Shown: in pieces, positions 35,685 to 47,100 of the stretch
How the letters are laid out: each line of letters opens with the position of its first letter
Numbering within the stretch: position 1 is the stretch's first letter
Assembly (NCBI RefSeq): GCF_964355755.1
Contig: NC_092671.1
Span: forward strand, 10,119,001-10,179,000
Direction of reading: 5' to 3'
DNA: 60,000 nucleotides
Source of the DNA: Antedon mediterranea
Lineage: Eukaryota; Echinodermata; Crinoidea; Comatulida; Antedonidae
Position numbers and translations under genes: made by a program
Notes under the pieces: generated by a model
Databases searched by the model: none
What the model was told of the DNA's origin: nothing
The model's input: only the letters and a program-made list of their open reading frames with translations

Positions 35685-38441
35685 CTACAATAAACAAAAT
35701 TACAATGTATATTGGTTAATCTTTCCTTTATTGTTTTAAATGTTATAATTGAAAGAAAGGAACGTGGGTTGAAAAAACCCCAATCCACAATTATCAGACA
35801 CTGAAATTCTAAAATTTATTGCAGAAAAAAGTTAATCAACATATACAGACTTATAAGATGCTATTACAAAGAATGTCAGCATATTTCAACTCATAAGGAT
35901 AGTTTCCCAAACCACCATGTACAATCTATTACGTAAAGATAGTTCTTTTATTATTAAAATTGGAAATGTGAATGAAACACTCGAGGCTAGTGTGGATAAA
36001 TTATAATGTCTCATACAAAAAGTGTCGAGTTTTTTTTATAGAATGTCTGTTATTAGTGTTAATGCAACATAGTATTTTTAACTATGGCTAATATTGAGGT
36101 TCTGTGAGACCCCCGGTCGCACCATTGGTTTTCGTTTAAAAATTAATACTGTAAAGATCGATCCAACATATCATGAAATCTATAGGATGTTGTTAAATGA
36201 GTTGATTTGCAGATATAAATAATTCCTATTAATTCATAATGCAACATATACAGGGAAACAGAATAAAATATTAACTTTGACACATTTCTTGAAAGGAAAT
36301 TTCATTTCTATAATGAACTATCTAAATAATGCAGAGCTAGTTAGTTGAAGCAATGGATTATGCAATAATTGACAAAATACATCAGCGTTATATATATCTC
36401 CACGAACGTGGTAAGTTGGTAAGCTGTAAAAGAACCGGAGAATGGAGATACGGTTTGACTTTTCTTACTTAAAACCATTTCTAAATGTTTTTGAATACCG
36501 AAAAGTAAGAAAATCCAATTTAACAAAAGCAATTATTTATAATTAGGCCAGGATTCCGGGATTCCAAAGTTAAGAGATAATTAATTAATAAATAAAAAAA
36601 TGAATGAATTAAATATTTATTTCATATATTATATTATCAAAAATATATTCTGATTTTAACCCACCTGTGGTACAGTTTTTACCCTTTCACTACACTGCTC
36701 AATATGATCTATTTTACAATATTTCCCGGCACCAGCCGATTAAAACTATAAATAATGTCACCTTTGTGTTTACGTTATATAATAATTATACATACTGTAT
36801 AGCATCATTATACGTATTCATCTTTACCGCTAATGAAAACATACCGGTACCACCTCTTGCCGTACCTGAATTCGTTATAGGCCTACAGTGAAACCTCTTA
36901 ATTTAAGGGACACCTTCGGGACCAAAGTGTCCCTTAATTGGGTCATAGAGGTATTATACCTCCATGATTGGGTTGTCCCCAGAATAGGGGTGTCACGAAA
37001 GAAGGCTTAATAACTGTCTCTAATATTATAACCGGATCGATAGTATCCAAAAGATAAAGACTGACTTACACATTTTATATGATTTTACTAAAAACTAAAT
37101 CATAACAGATTTAAAAAAAAAATAATATGAAACGTCGATGTTTACTTACAAAAATCCATCCAGTCATCCATTAACACAACCATTAATATTGTATATTATA
37201 TATATATACAGGCCTACCCGTACTATAGGCCTACTAGGTGCTTTATACATAGGATTTATACAAAGTTTATTGTTTTACATCTAAAATCATCCTATTTTGA
37301 AAAATAAGTCCGTAATCCAAGTACTGTACATAACTGTTACGTATTCTAATCTATGATGCAATTTGTGACAGAAGATATTCTGAGATACATTTACAATTAG
37401 CTAGAAATACGCAATGATCTAAGAAAACCGTTGCAACAGTTATCCCCGTGTAACCCTTTGCAAAGAATTACCGAGTTAGTATAAAATATATTATGTATGT
37501 GGATGGAATATCCACTTACTTTATAATTAGGACTTTTTTTGCTATAATAATGATTATGAAAATTCCACTTTATAATATTGACTGATCGTTACTTGTAAAC
37601 AAACATGTTATTTATTAACGTTGAAATGTTTTTTTTTTATGAATTTTTTTTAAACATTTGGTTGCGATTGTTTACTGCAAAATGTATGCAGCGAATACAT
37701 TATTTTAACTTAGATTCGCGAAAAAAAAAATGAATACGGAAGAATGAGATGTCGAAAGAAATGAGAGAGGGAGATGAGTGACTCCATTATGCCTCCGGAC
37801 ACGCTGCAACATCAGAATACCTTATTCAGTTTATACTGAAATCTGCACTGTAAACCATTTCCTTATTATGTTATATACATTTCCTTCAAGCCTAAAGTAT
37901 GTCTATATTCATTAACATTTTACCTCTGAAAAAACACTGAACGTCATTTTCGGTTTTCCTTCAATAGAGACGAGCTCAAAATGTTTTGAGAATATTGAAT
38001 AACCATTATAAGTGGTGTTGTCAAACAACTTAGCCTTTCTCTTTCTTATGGTGCAACGCTCTATAAATGTAGGCCTAGTTAAGATGGTTTGGGTCTGAGC
38101 AACTGAATTTCAGAAAACAAGATTTTTTTTTCTGTTTCTAATGCAACATGTCAATAAAAGGTTGACATCTTTAATACAACTTTGCCCGTAATACATTTGT
38201 AAGGCAAAGGATAATAACTTATCAATTCGTTTACGATCTTAAACGCGCAGATACTACGAATAATAATGTATAAGATAATGAAATTCATGCATCAATAATC
38301 ATTAATACTATCACTGCTTCATCCTCCTAGTTATACTAAGCAACATTTTCATTCAACATTGATGACGTATGCAGAAGAACAGCAGTTCATTCTATAACCC
38401 GAGTTTTATATTATAAATAAAAGGAAAAACATTATAATTAC
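35685..38441. other. Intron of the beta-tubulin gene
   Basis: A 2.76-kb AT-rich intron between codons 19 and 20, the position also used in vertebrate beta-tubulin genes. It contains a GGGACAC/GTGTCC repeat fragment (about 36894-37012). No coding exon was supported. Confidence 0.75.
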
Positions 38442-38498
38442 CTGAGTTCCAACCTGATTTCCACATTGTCCTATCTGCAGATGAATAATCTCGCCCAT
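38442..38498 (-). CDS. Divergent beta-tubulin, exon 1 (residues 1-19)
   Basis: Encodes MGEIIHLQIGQCGNQVGTQ, matching the usual MREIVHIQAGQCGNQIGAK. The GQCGNQ nucleotide-contact segment is intact. The donor ACTCAG|GTAATT is phase 0 and joins FWEQ in exon 2. The second residue is Gly instead of Arg, so the MREI tetrapeptide that is read during tubulin mRNA autoregulation is altered to MGEI. An acceptor-like TTATGCAG lies 17 nt upstream (38516), so this may not be the first transcript exon. Confidence 0.9.
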
Positions 38499-38515
38499 GT
38501 TAAGTTTGCTCTGGT

Positions 38516-39612
38516 CTGCATAAGATGTATACACAGACGTTTACAATCGGTGTTAGCGCGTAAATTATTGTTTTTGACGGAGGTAGTATGCGCACGCATC
38601 TAATGATAGGGAACTCGATGTTGATTCGTTGAGCAGTGTAATAAGTATGGGGTTCCGACATGTTGTAGGGGTTCGAAAATCACCACGCTTATAATACAAA
38701 CATGTTCATATGATTTTGATTATGCAATAGTGTTACCGAACGATATCTTGTTCTTCTTTAGATAATTAAATTCGCCAAGTAGGCATTTTTTACTGAATTC
38801 TTGATAACTTTCGGAATGTCGGAATTTTGACTTTTGATAATAATTGATACATCGTGAAAAAAGTAGGGTCTTCGTACCTTTATCATTGTTCAACACACAA
38901 TAAACAAATGTGTGAAGTCTGGCAGTAAATGTAATGTCATATATCCCAGCCATATGTATAGCATTGCTTAATAGATATACAGCATTTTGTACAGGTCAAC
39001 ATGATATTAAATTTACATAAATCATAACTCTACAATTGATTACACTATGCATAATACATACACTAGTTCAGCATCGACGCTTTTTGTAAAATATCGATGT
39101 TTGCCCGACAGTGTAACTATTGAAATAAATAAAATGTACACGTTAAAAGCAGATTGATGCCTTACTGCATTTTAGCAATACAGAATACAGTAGATCAAAG
39201 GCTATTAATTCTACTCTTATTAGCAAGAAACAAATATGAAACCGTTTTGTTAGCAATATATGTCAATTAATCAAACATTATGCTAAATATTTACAATTTT
39301 ATTGTATTCTTCAATAGTATATTATGATTAACATTAATTAATTAATTTCCAATATATCACCGGGCGGTTTAGATTTTCTCTATGCCTGTAAACTTACAGT
39401 ATACAGTATAATCATATTTTCATAATTTAGGTAGGTTAGAGCAAAACCAGATTGGAGCATTGGTACTAATATTGTCATTAAAATGTCAAATATAGTGATG
39501 GTTATAAAGTGCTAGACTACTTTAGATTTTAAATGTTTGTCAGTGCAAACTATTATTAATATTGTAAAATAATTAACATTTTGTTTAGTTTAAAAATAAT
39601 AGTAATACTTAC
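38516..39612. other. Upstream region or 5' UTR intron of the beta-tubulin gene
   Basis: AT-rich, no recognised domain. It carries a SINE-like tail fragment around 39330-39400 (ATATATCACCGGGCGGTTTA) that matches sequence after the tRNA-like unit at 21650. A 77-codon open frame (38720-38953, minus) shows no domain and was not called. Confidence 0.5.
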
Positions 39613-39698
39613 GTAATTGTGGGCCTCAGTACGCGTTCGACAAGGCCAATGGGGGTTTCTCCTTTATGTTCACTGACATAAAGGTTGTCGAGGAACAT
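39613..39698 (-). other. Candidate 5' exon with short upstream ORF
   Basis: A minus-strand ATG at 39698, with a stop two codons before it, opens MFLDNLYVSEHKGETPIGLV plus ERVLRPTI and runs straight into a strong donor (ATTAC|GTAAGT). If joined to the acceptor at 38516 ahead of the tubulin start, the frame adds TPEQT and stops one base before the tubulin ATG (TAACATG). It would then be a 33-codon upstream ORF in the tubulin leader. It might instead be the first exon of an unrelated small gene. I do not recognise the peptide. Confidence 0.35.
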
Positions 39699-39819
39699 TG
39701 TGAATTAAAACGGTAATATGCCTACCTGCATTACACTGGTTAGGAAGACATTGACATCATAAAAACACATTTTAAAACTAATTATTAACTCAATGAATTC
39801 TCAATTGCATTAACCTAAT

Positions 39820-39825
39820 TTTATT
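39820..39825 (-). promoter_or_regulatory. Candidate polyadenylation signal of the CUB/Ig/FN3 gene
   Basis: AATAAA on the minus strand, about 620 nt beyond the TAG stop at 40449 and upstream of the next minus-strand exon at 39698. Weak evidence from a single hexamer. Confidence 0.3.
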
Positions 39826-39944
39826 AAGTGATTAACTATTATATTACATTAAAAAAAAAATTGATAATCAAACAATACAAGATTTCATTTGATTTGCGTG
39901 TTTGATCGAGAAGACGCGCGAGGAAGCGACGTACCGTTACTTAA

Positions 39945-40087
39945 CTTTGTTCCCACTAGGACGTAACGCAACGACGTAAGCAATTTAACCAATCACAAGC
40001 AATAGATTATCCGATTTTTTGCTTGTGATTGGTCAACATGCTTGCGTTGCGCTTACGTCCTTGCGTTGCGTCCTAGTGGGAACCAAG
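39945..40087. mobile_element. Small fold-back element, 143 bp
   Basis: The two halves are inverted copies. Left: CTTTGTTCCCACTAGGACGT, then AACGCAACGACGTAAGC and ACCAATCACAAGCAA. Right, on the minus strand: CTTGGTTCCCACTAGGACGC, then AACGCAAGGACGTAAGC and ACCAATCACAAGCAA. Little spacer remains between the arms, so the transcript or single strand would fold into one long hairpin. MITE-like; no clear target duplication. Confidence 0.7.
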
Positions 40088-40448
40088 ATTTAGATGAACG
40101 TTAACGTTTTGAAAATCCTTCCTTCAAGAGCCGTTTAATATTATATCACTCAACAGCACGGGCTATAAAAAAAAACAATTTTTATCAATATTTATATATA
40201 TTACAATTATATTTCATAATAAACATGATATACTAATGAGGACGAAGGCCCTCCGTTGATCCTAACCCTTAACCTTAGTAGGGAGCTCAGGCACGCGGAG
40301 GATTTATCGAAAGTGAGTGAAGTTATCTGGCCTATTATTGTCCTGCTATTTCAAACAATATGTGAAAATAATCCTGACATCTATTGGTTTGTCTTATATA
40401 TTACAATGTTTGTATGCTTCTGCATAGCATAACAGTGTTTGTATACAC

Positions 40449-41124
40449 CTAAGGACAACGTCCAGTCGACATAGAGACGGTGTTCGAAACTGGTCCCCAT
40501 CCTTTACTCGTCCGCCCCTTCATCTTAAAGTAATACCTAGTGCTGCTAACCAATCCATGTATCGTACGTGTCAAGTCACCTCCGTCGGCTACCTCAACAA
40601 CCCAATCGCTGTCACCAAGGTCAGAGTTGATGCTGTACATTATCATGTATGCTGCAACAAATTTATGCGAAAATGCCTTTTTTAAAGTGATGTGGAAATG
40701 TTAACACTCGTTCTTTACTAATGCCACGGTCTTGTCTTACCAGTGGCTTAAAACAGTGCTCTATCTGACGTATTCAGAAACAACCTCATTTTCAAAGGTG
40801 CACTTTGTTGATATTTTTAGTTTACCGTTATTATATAATTTTCCATTTTGCATATTTTCGCAATTATAAAATCATCAGATAAGTAAGATAAACTTAATGT
40901 AAAACACATAAAGCTCAAAATGCACACAAACACGTATGGAACATTAGGTCTACATTGGACGATATCCTTTCTGTCTGTCCCTCTATTATCATCATATTAT
41001 TATTACCCCTACTTACCATTAATAATGCCGTTTGGCTTGGCAGGTGGAAGCCAATTCACAATAATGGCTCCGCAACTGTATTCAGATAAAACTAACGTTG
41101 GATCACTTGGCGGGGAACTTGGAG
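40449..41124 (-). other. Exons 12-13: last FN3 domain and stop codon
   Basis: Exon 12 (41124-41017) gives APSSPPSDPTLVLSEYSCGA plus IIVNWLPPAKPNGIIN. Exon 13 (40651-40449) gives AYMIMYSINSD, SDWVVEV and STRYYFKMKGRTSKGWGPVS, ending SMSTGRCP. This closely follows the sixth FN3 of neogenin (IIVNWQPP, then DWVIEP and PYYFKIQARNSKGMGP). A TAG ends the frame eight residues after the FN3. A weak donor-like GTTGTC lies just before the stop, so a spliced form with further exons cannot be excluded. However, no membrane or cytoplasmic exon was found before the tubulin gene. Confidence 0.85.
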
Positions 41125-44100
41125 CTGAAACGAATATAAACAACAGTATAAAAAACTTATTTTCATCATCATCGTCATCATCATCGTCATCATCATCATC
41201 ATCGTTCTCATCATCATCATCGTCCTCATCATCATCATCGTCATCATCATCGTCATCATCATAATCTTCATCATCGTCCTCCCTATCGTTCTCATCATCA
41301 TCATCGTCCTCCTCATCATCATCGTCCTCCTCATCATCATCGCCATCGTCATCATCATCATCATCATCATCATCGTCCTCCTCCTCATCATCATCGTCCT
41401 CCTCATCATCATCGCCATCATCATCATCATCATCATCGTCCTCCTCATCATCATCGTCCTCCTCATCATCATCATCGTCCTCCTCATCATCATCGCCATC
41501 ATCATCATCGCCATCATCATCATCATCGTCCTCATCGTCATCGTCATCATCATAATCTTCATCATCGTCCTCCCTATCGTTCTCATCATCATCGTCCTCC
41601 TCATCATCATCGCCATCATCATCATCATCATCTTCGTCCTCATATTTCTCTCAAATATTTAAATATTTCACTTAGATGAGAGAATTTATTAAAGTTTTAA
41701 GTAGAAGTGTTTGCCTTTATATAAGTGTGATTGGTGAACACGGTCACTGGTCAAATTGAACATTTATATTGGTATACATACCATCTTCAAACGTTTTGTT
41801 AAAAGACACAATGCTGTAGCGACTTGAACCCTCGATTGTTGTTCTTTTAACACTCACTTCGTACACTGTATATGGCTTTAAGTTTGTCAAAGTTAACGTG
41901 GTTTCAGTTGTATTTATTAATCTAAACAAATAAACACATGTCAGAGAATGATGGTAATTAATAATTTTAATCACATCGTAATTGTACGACACCGGCTTCA
42001 CATTCATTTAAACTAGACAAAAAGTAGTGAGCCCTCTAGCGGTCATTTGTGATTTCTGAGATTCATCGAAGCGCGACAACATCACCCGGAAATGATGTGA
42101 ATTTAAAATTTTAATAGGGTTAAACTCTTTTAACCAATTGAAAGCCTTAAATTATAGTTCCTTATGAATAATTCATGAGAATAATTAAAGCAAGGGTTGA
42201 AGAAGCACGTGACTTGGTTTTTGGAACAGGATAGCAGTTATGATCGTGTCAGGTAATCATTGAATTTGCCCTTCTTTTTGTTAGATTTTATACGATTTTT
42301 ATCAATAATAATATTGTACATTTTTTCGAGACCATAAAAAAATTCCTCAATTTTTGAGTAAACGAGTGACTAAATAAAAAGTTACTATGTAATGTAAATA
42401 TTCGTTTGACAAAAAATGGGCATGTTGATATTTTCAGGTATTTTTTAAATGGCGATTGAAATAGGTAAACAAATCACATGTATAACGGTGGTTTGTGCGA
42501 AGCTGGGCCTAGCCTTGATGGTCCAACGCGTACTGCGTGTTAATCAATGCGTATAAGATACACACGTAGTCGTTTAGGCCAATTTTTTTACATGTTTATT
42601 TATTAATATTAGGCCCCATTCTCATTTATTTTAATTAATGTACTGAATGTACCAAACTTTACAACTCTATATAAATTAGATTTTGTACTTGTATTAAATT
42701 CAAACGTTTTATGGGATTTAAAACATTAAGCTAGGCCTTGTAGTAGGCCTAGGACCACATGCTAGGTTTTTCAGCCTAATTTATCATGCAGTATACCTCT
42801 AGCCCATCTTTCAAATACATATTTAAATTAACATACTTTTTATATTTCTATATTTTTTATAGGATCTGACTCCAGAAAACATTTGCATCACTTGAAAGCG
42901 GCTATTTATGGACAGCATGTTGACATTCAAAAAAATTTGACCAGCTCTTATTAATTAAATGTCTTTTAAATTAAAGGTTTTCATTATAATGAAATGTACG
43001 GTGACAGAAATTTAAATGATTCTCATAATTGAGGTTTCTCATAGATTTAATATTGAAGGTAAATAAATAAAGCTGTTTGTTATTCTTGCCTTTAGAAATA
43101 AACTTGTTGTTAGTACTATATTATTAGGCCTAGGCCATTATACAAATTAAAACTAAAAAATACAGTAATCATATTTAAGGCCTACACAGCAGTACCTTGC
43201 TTGATTTGATTTTTTTCAAATATTTAATTGATGAAATAAATGAGTTTGACTTTTCAATTAGTTGCCATTTTATTAGTTTCTGTGTGTTTTTATTTATATT
43301 CTTAAAATAATTGTATTGTATACAACAACTTTAAAGTATTGCGCAGAAGTGATCAAATTATAGTAGGCCTATTTTTATGTTATTTTCGCTTAAAATTATG
43401 CAGTTAAAGTATTGATTTTAAGGTGACAGAAACGGTTAGGCAAGAAAAGAAATAAATTTGGGAATTTTGTTATGCGGTAAAAACAATTAAACATAATTTA
43501 CCCCTAATGCATGTAAATGTAGAAAACATTGCTTATGTTAGCGCGACCGAAACTCGCTACAGGCTCAGGCTCACTATACCAACACGAATATGAAAAACCA
43601 ATGTCGCCTATATTTACTGTGTTATATATTTAAAACTATGGACAAAAAGTGTGATTTAAAGCGTTATGACGGTACAGGAAACGTTATTCTTTGTATTGGC
43701 CAAGTTTCATTTTGAAAATCCTTGCCCTTAAAAAATAATGTCACTTTAAACTTCATGATATGACACAAAACCGCCTGTCGCCGGCCAATTTCATAATATT
43801 CACTAGTGTAAAAATTAAATATAATCCCATTTATCATTGTAAATACTGTATATTTTGGAGCCTTACCTATACGTTTAATGCATGTAAGTGAAATTTTGAC
43901 AAAAAATGAGTTTTATTTAAAAAAATTCTTCAATTAAATATGTCGCACAAATGACGTAACTTACGTTACAGACTTTAAAAAATGCATTAAATATCAATTA
44001 ATAATTACCTATAAAAGTGTTTTTCTTCGTATTATATGTGATTTGTACTCTTGATAAGGATTATATTGCTTGCACGGATGAAATATAATGTAAATACGTT

Positions 44101-47100
44101 ATAAAATTGCCTGGAAAGTGTTAATGAAAAACGATTGGTTAAGCGATGTAACCTACGTTACCCCATTTCTTCTTAGGATCCGGTTTGTGTACACACATGT
44201 TATAATAATTTATAAGATTAGTTACGTCAAGTTTAATTTTAAACTGATTATTTTGTTGTTGTTTTAAGATTTAATTATTTGAGCCTTTGAAGTTCATTTG
44301 AAATTTACGTTATGGTAACTTACGTTACCATATATATTGTTACTGATGAGTTTTAATATTGTGGACATTTCTAAGGAATACAGATATTCTTATGATCAAG
44401 AAAACGCCCTCTGATACAATAAAAAGTTTTAACCACGTGATTCGGCAGACAGCGGCAATTTTGACCACGTTTTTATAAATACTTCTTCACAATTTCATAG
44501 TTTATTCGTCATATATCAGATTTTCGAGTATATTTTAGTAAGTATTCAAATGCTTAATTCACTAAAGATCATTTAGAACAACTTTCCTAATGTTTATAAT
44601 TTAGGAAATTAGACAGATATGCAAGTATGTTATTACATTGTACAATTTACACTAGTAAGCTAGCACAGGCAACAACGTAACGTAAATTACACTACATGTA
44701 ACGTAGGTTACCATTTTATATACCTCATTTCTAAGACGTCTTGTTTTTTTTCTAATCAGTATATTCAAATAATTTAAGTTATATTATACAGGCAATAATG
44801 AACATTACCTCCAACCGGAGTTGATTTTATTTATGGTTATTTTATGGGAAGTTTCTTTGCCCTTGATACTATGGTAACGTAAGTTTCACATTGATGTTGT
44901 ATGTCTATGTTGTTGTAACATTACCGAACATAGCAATGATATTAAGATAATATCTGTGTATATATGTTTATGAATATTCATTGTCAAACGTATGTCATGT
45001 ACCTGGATACATCTTGTTTCATTGTAATATCGATACTCACAAGTATTAATAGTAAGTTCATGGTAACGTAAGTTACATAATTTACTACATACAAAGTCAA
45101 TGTATTTTTTTACATTATGGTTATTTAAAATGTAAAAATATAGTTTAATATTTGTTTATTTCGATTTAATACTAATACATTTTGTTAAACACTAGGTGAC
45201 ACTGGTGATAATGGTAAAGTCACGAGCCGAGATTCAGGCAGCGTATCGGGAACGACAAAAAGAGAAGCGAGGAGCAGAGTACTTGCAAGCAGAAGCAAGA
45301 CGTGTAATGAAATACTTTGTTCCGTCAGCAGAACTTACAACAAAAGATAGAAATGCACGGACAGCGACGGTGAAAAGAAGAGTACAGAAACATTGAAGGT
45401 ACGTGAAGCAAGTTCAAGCCCAACTACAAGTACAACACCCAGAAGAAGCTGACGAACCTAGTAGTAGTAATGATGATTCAGCCATATCTTCCGATGTGGT
45501 TTCACCAACTTCTCCTCTACGCATCAAGATGTCGTTTAAGAGACGTATTTCTACTCGAAAACGTGTTGGCAGAGCACTAAGTCGAGCCCATCGTCGCATC
45601 GAAAAATTAAATCTGGAGTTACAGAAAATGACCATACAAAAAAAAACCATAAACAAGCGCTATGAAAGAGCTTTGAAGAAAGTAAATAAGAATTGCATCC
45701 CATCTACCAGTCATGACTCGTCCATGAGTAGTACTGACTCTCCAAGATCGAAAGCAAATCAGGATTTACGAAATGCAGGTAGGTCACGAATGAATGTACT
45801 GTTTTATTCACGCATAATTATTATTAATAATGATAATATTGGCTATTTATAATATAGAGCAAATATCCACAAAATGTACTCAATGCCTTATAATTGATAA
45901 CTTGTTCCATGTCGTGTATGGTGATGTGAATATACGTATTTTCTTTTTCTGCCCATTACATGCCGCTTAAACCATTATCTTCCTGAACATATCAATTGAG
46001 ATAATATTTAAATATTCTAAACCATACTTAATTTAGTATTGATGTAATTTCCAATTTTCTAGGTATGTCACCAAGATCAGTACCCAAAGGGTTGAAAAAA
46101 CAACTCCTGCTTTCACATGCACTGCTCGATGAAATAAGAGAGAGCACAGAGATAAATCAAGGGCAGAAGGCCAGAAGAATGATTAGCAATGTTCTATCTG
46201 GAAAGATAATCAAGAAATACAGGTTAATCGCGCGTGTTTCAAGGGAGTCGGGCCTTGGTCAACGTAACCTATCCAAGACGAAAAAGCAAGGAATCACAGC
46301 TGCGAAGTATGTAAAAAAGGCGTGGGGAGTTCTTCATAATGAAGTATTAGGCTTCATGGAAAGAGATGACAACTCCAGGATGATGCCAGGAAAACGAGAT
46401 GCCTGCAAAACATCTTCTACCAAAGAAAAACGCCAGATAAGATACCTCAATGATTACATGATGAACTTGTTTGCCAAGTACAAAAGTGAAAATCCCGAGC
46501 AACGGAAGGTTTCTTTTTCCTCGTTTAAGAAAATCCGACAAAGAAATGCTAATATTAAACTTGTCAAATTCACAGCAAGAAACACAAGTCTTTGCCAAAA
46601 ACATCAGAACTTTGCCCTTAAAAGTTAAACGTATTAAAATCTCTAGGTGTGATCACAATCACAAGCCCCGATGAAGCAATCAAATCAATTAATTGAAACA
46701 TTAAAGGAAATGTAACTTACGTTACTAAGAAAGTTGAGACTGATATAAGCATTAGGCCAAGCAACTGTAAAGTTCACAGAATTATAATAAATAATAATAA
46801 TCATATTAACCAAAACAATAGTATGTACACTAGCATTATAAAACTCACTAATTTACATTTTCATATGGGAGTTTTTATGAATAAATATATATTATACATA
46901 TAAAATATGCATTGAATTAATAGAAAATAAAAAAAGGATGATTTAATGAAACATATAATCTGTTTGCCTTCTCTAAAGTGATGGCAATGATCTAAAATAC
47001 CAATGAGGTTTATTGTTAAAAGTTACAAATGTTGTTTTTATTTAACTATTTTGATGACGAATTCATCTTTCAATTCAGTAATTTACGTTACTGAATACGT

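Noticed and set aside
38720-38953. 77-codon minus-strand frame beginning MAGIYDITFTAR between the tubulin exons and the upstream exon
   Set aside because: No recognisable domain and lies in what is probably a 5' UTR intron.
41092-41643. 183-codon minus-strand frame of Met/Arg repeats and the opposite poly-Ser frame
   Set aside because: Translation of a trinucleotide microsatellite inside an intron; only the short flank at 41017-41124 is a real exon.
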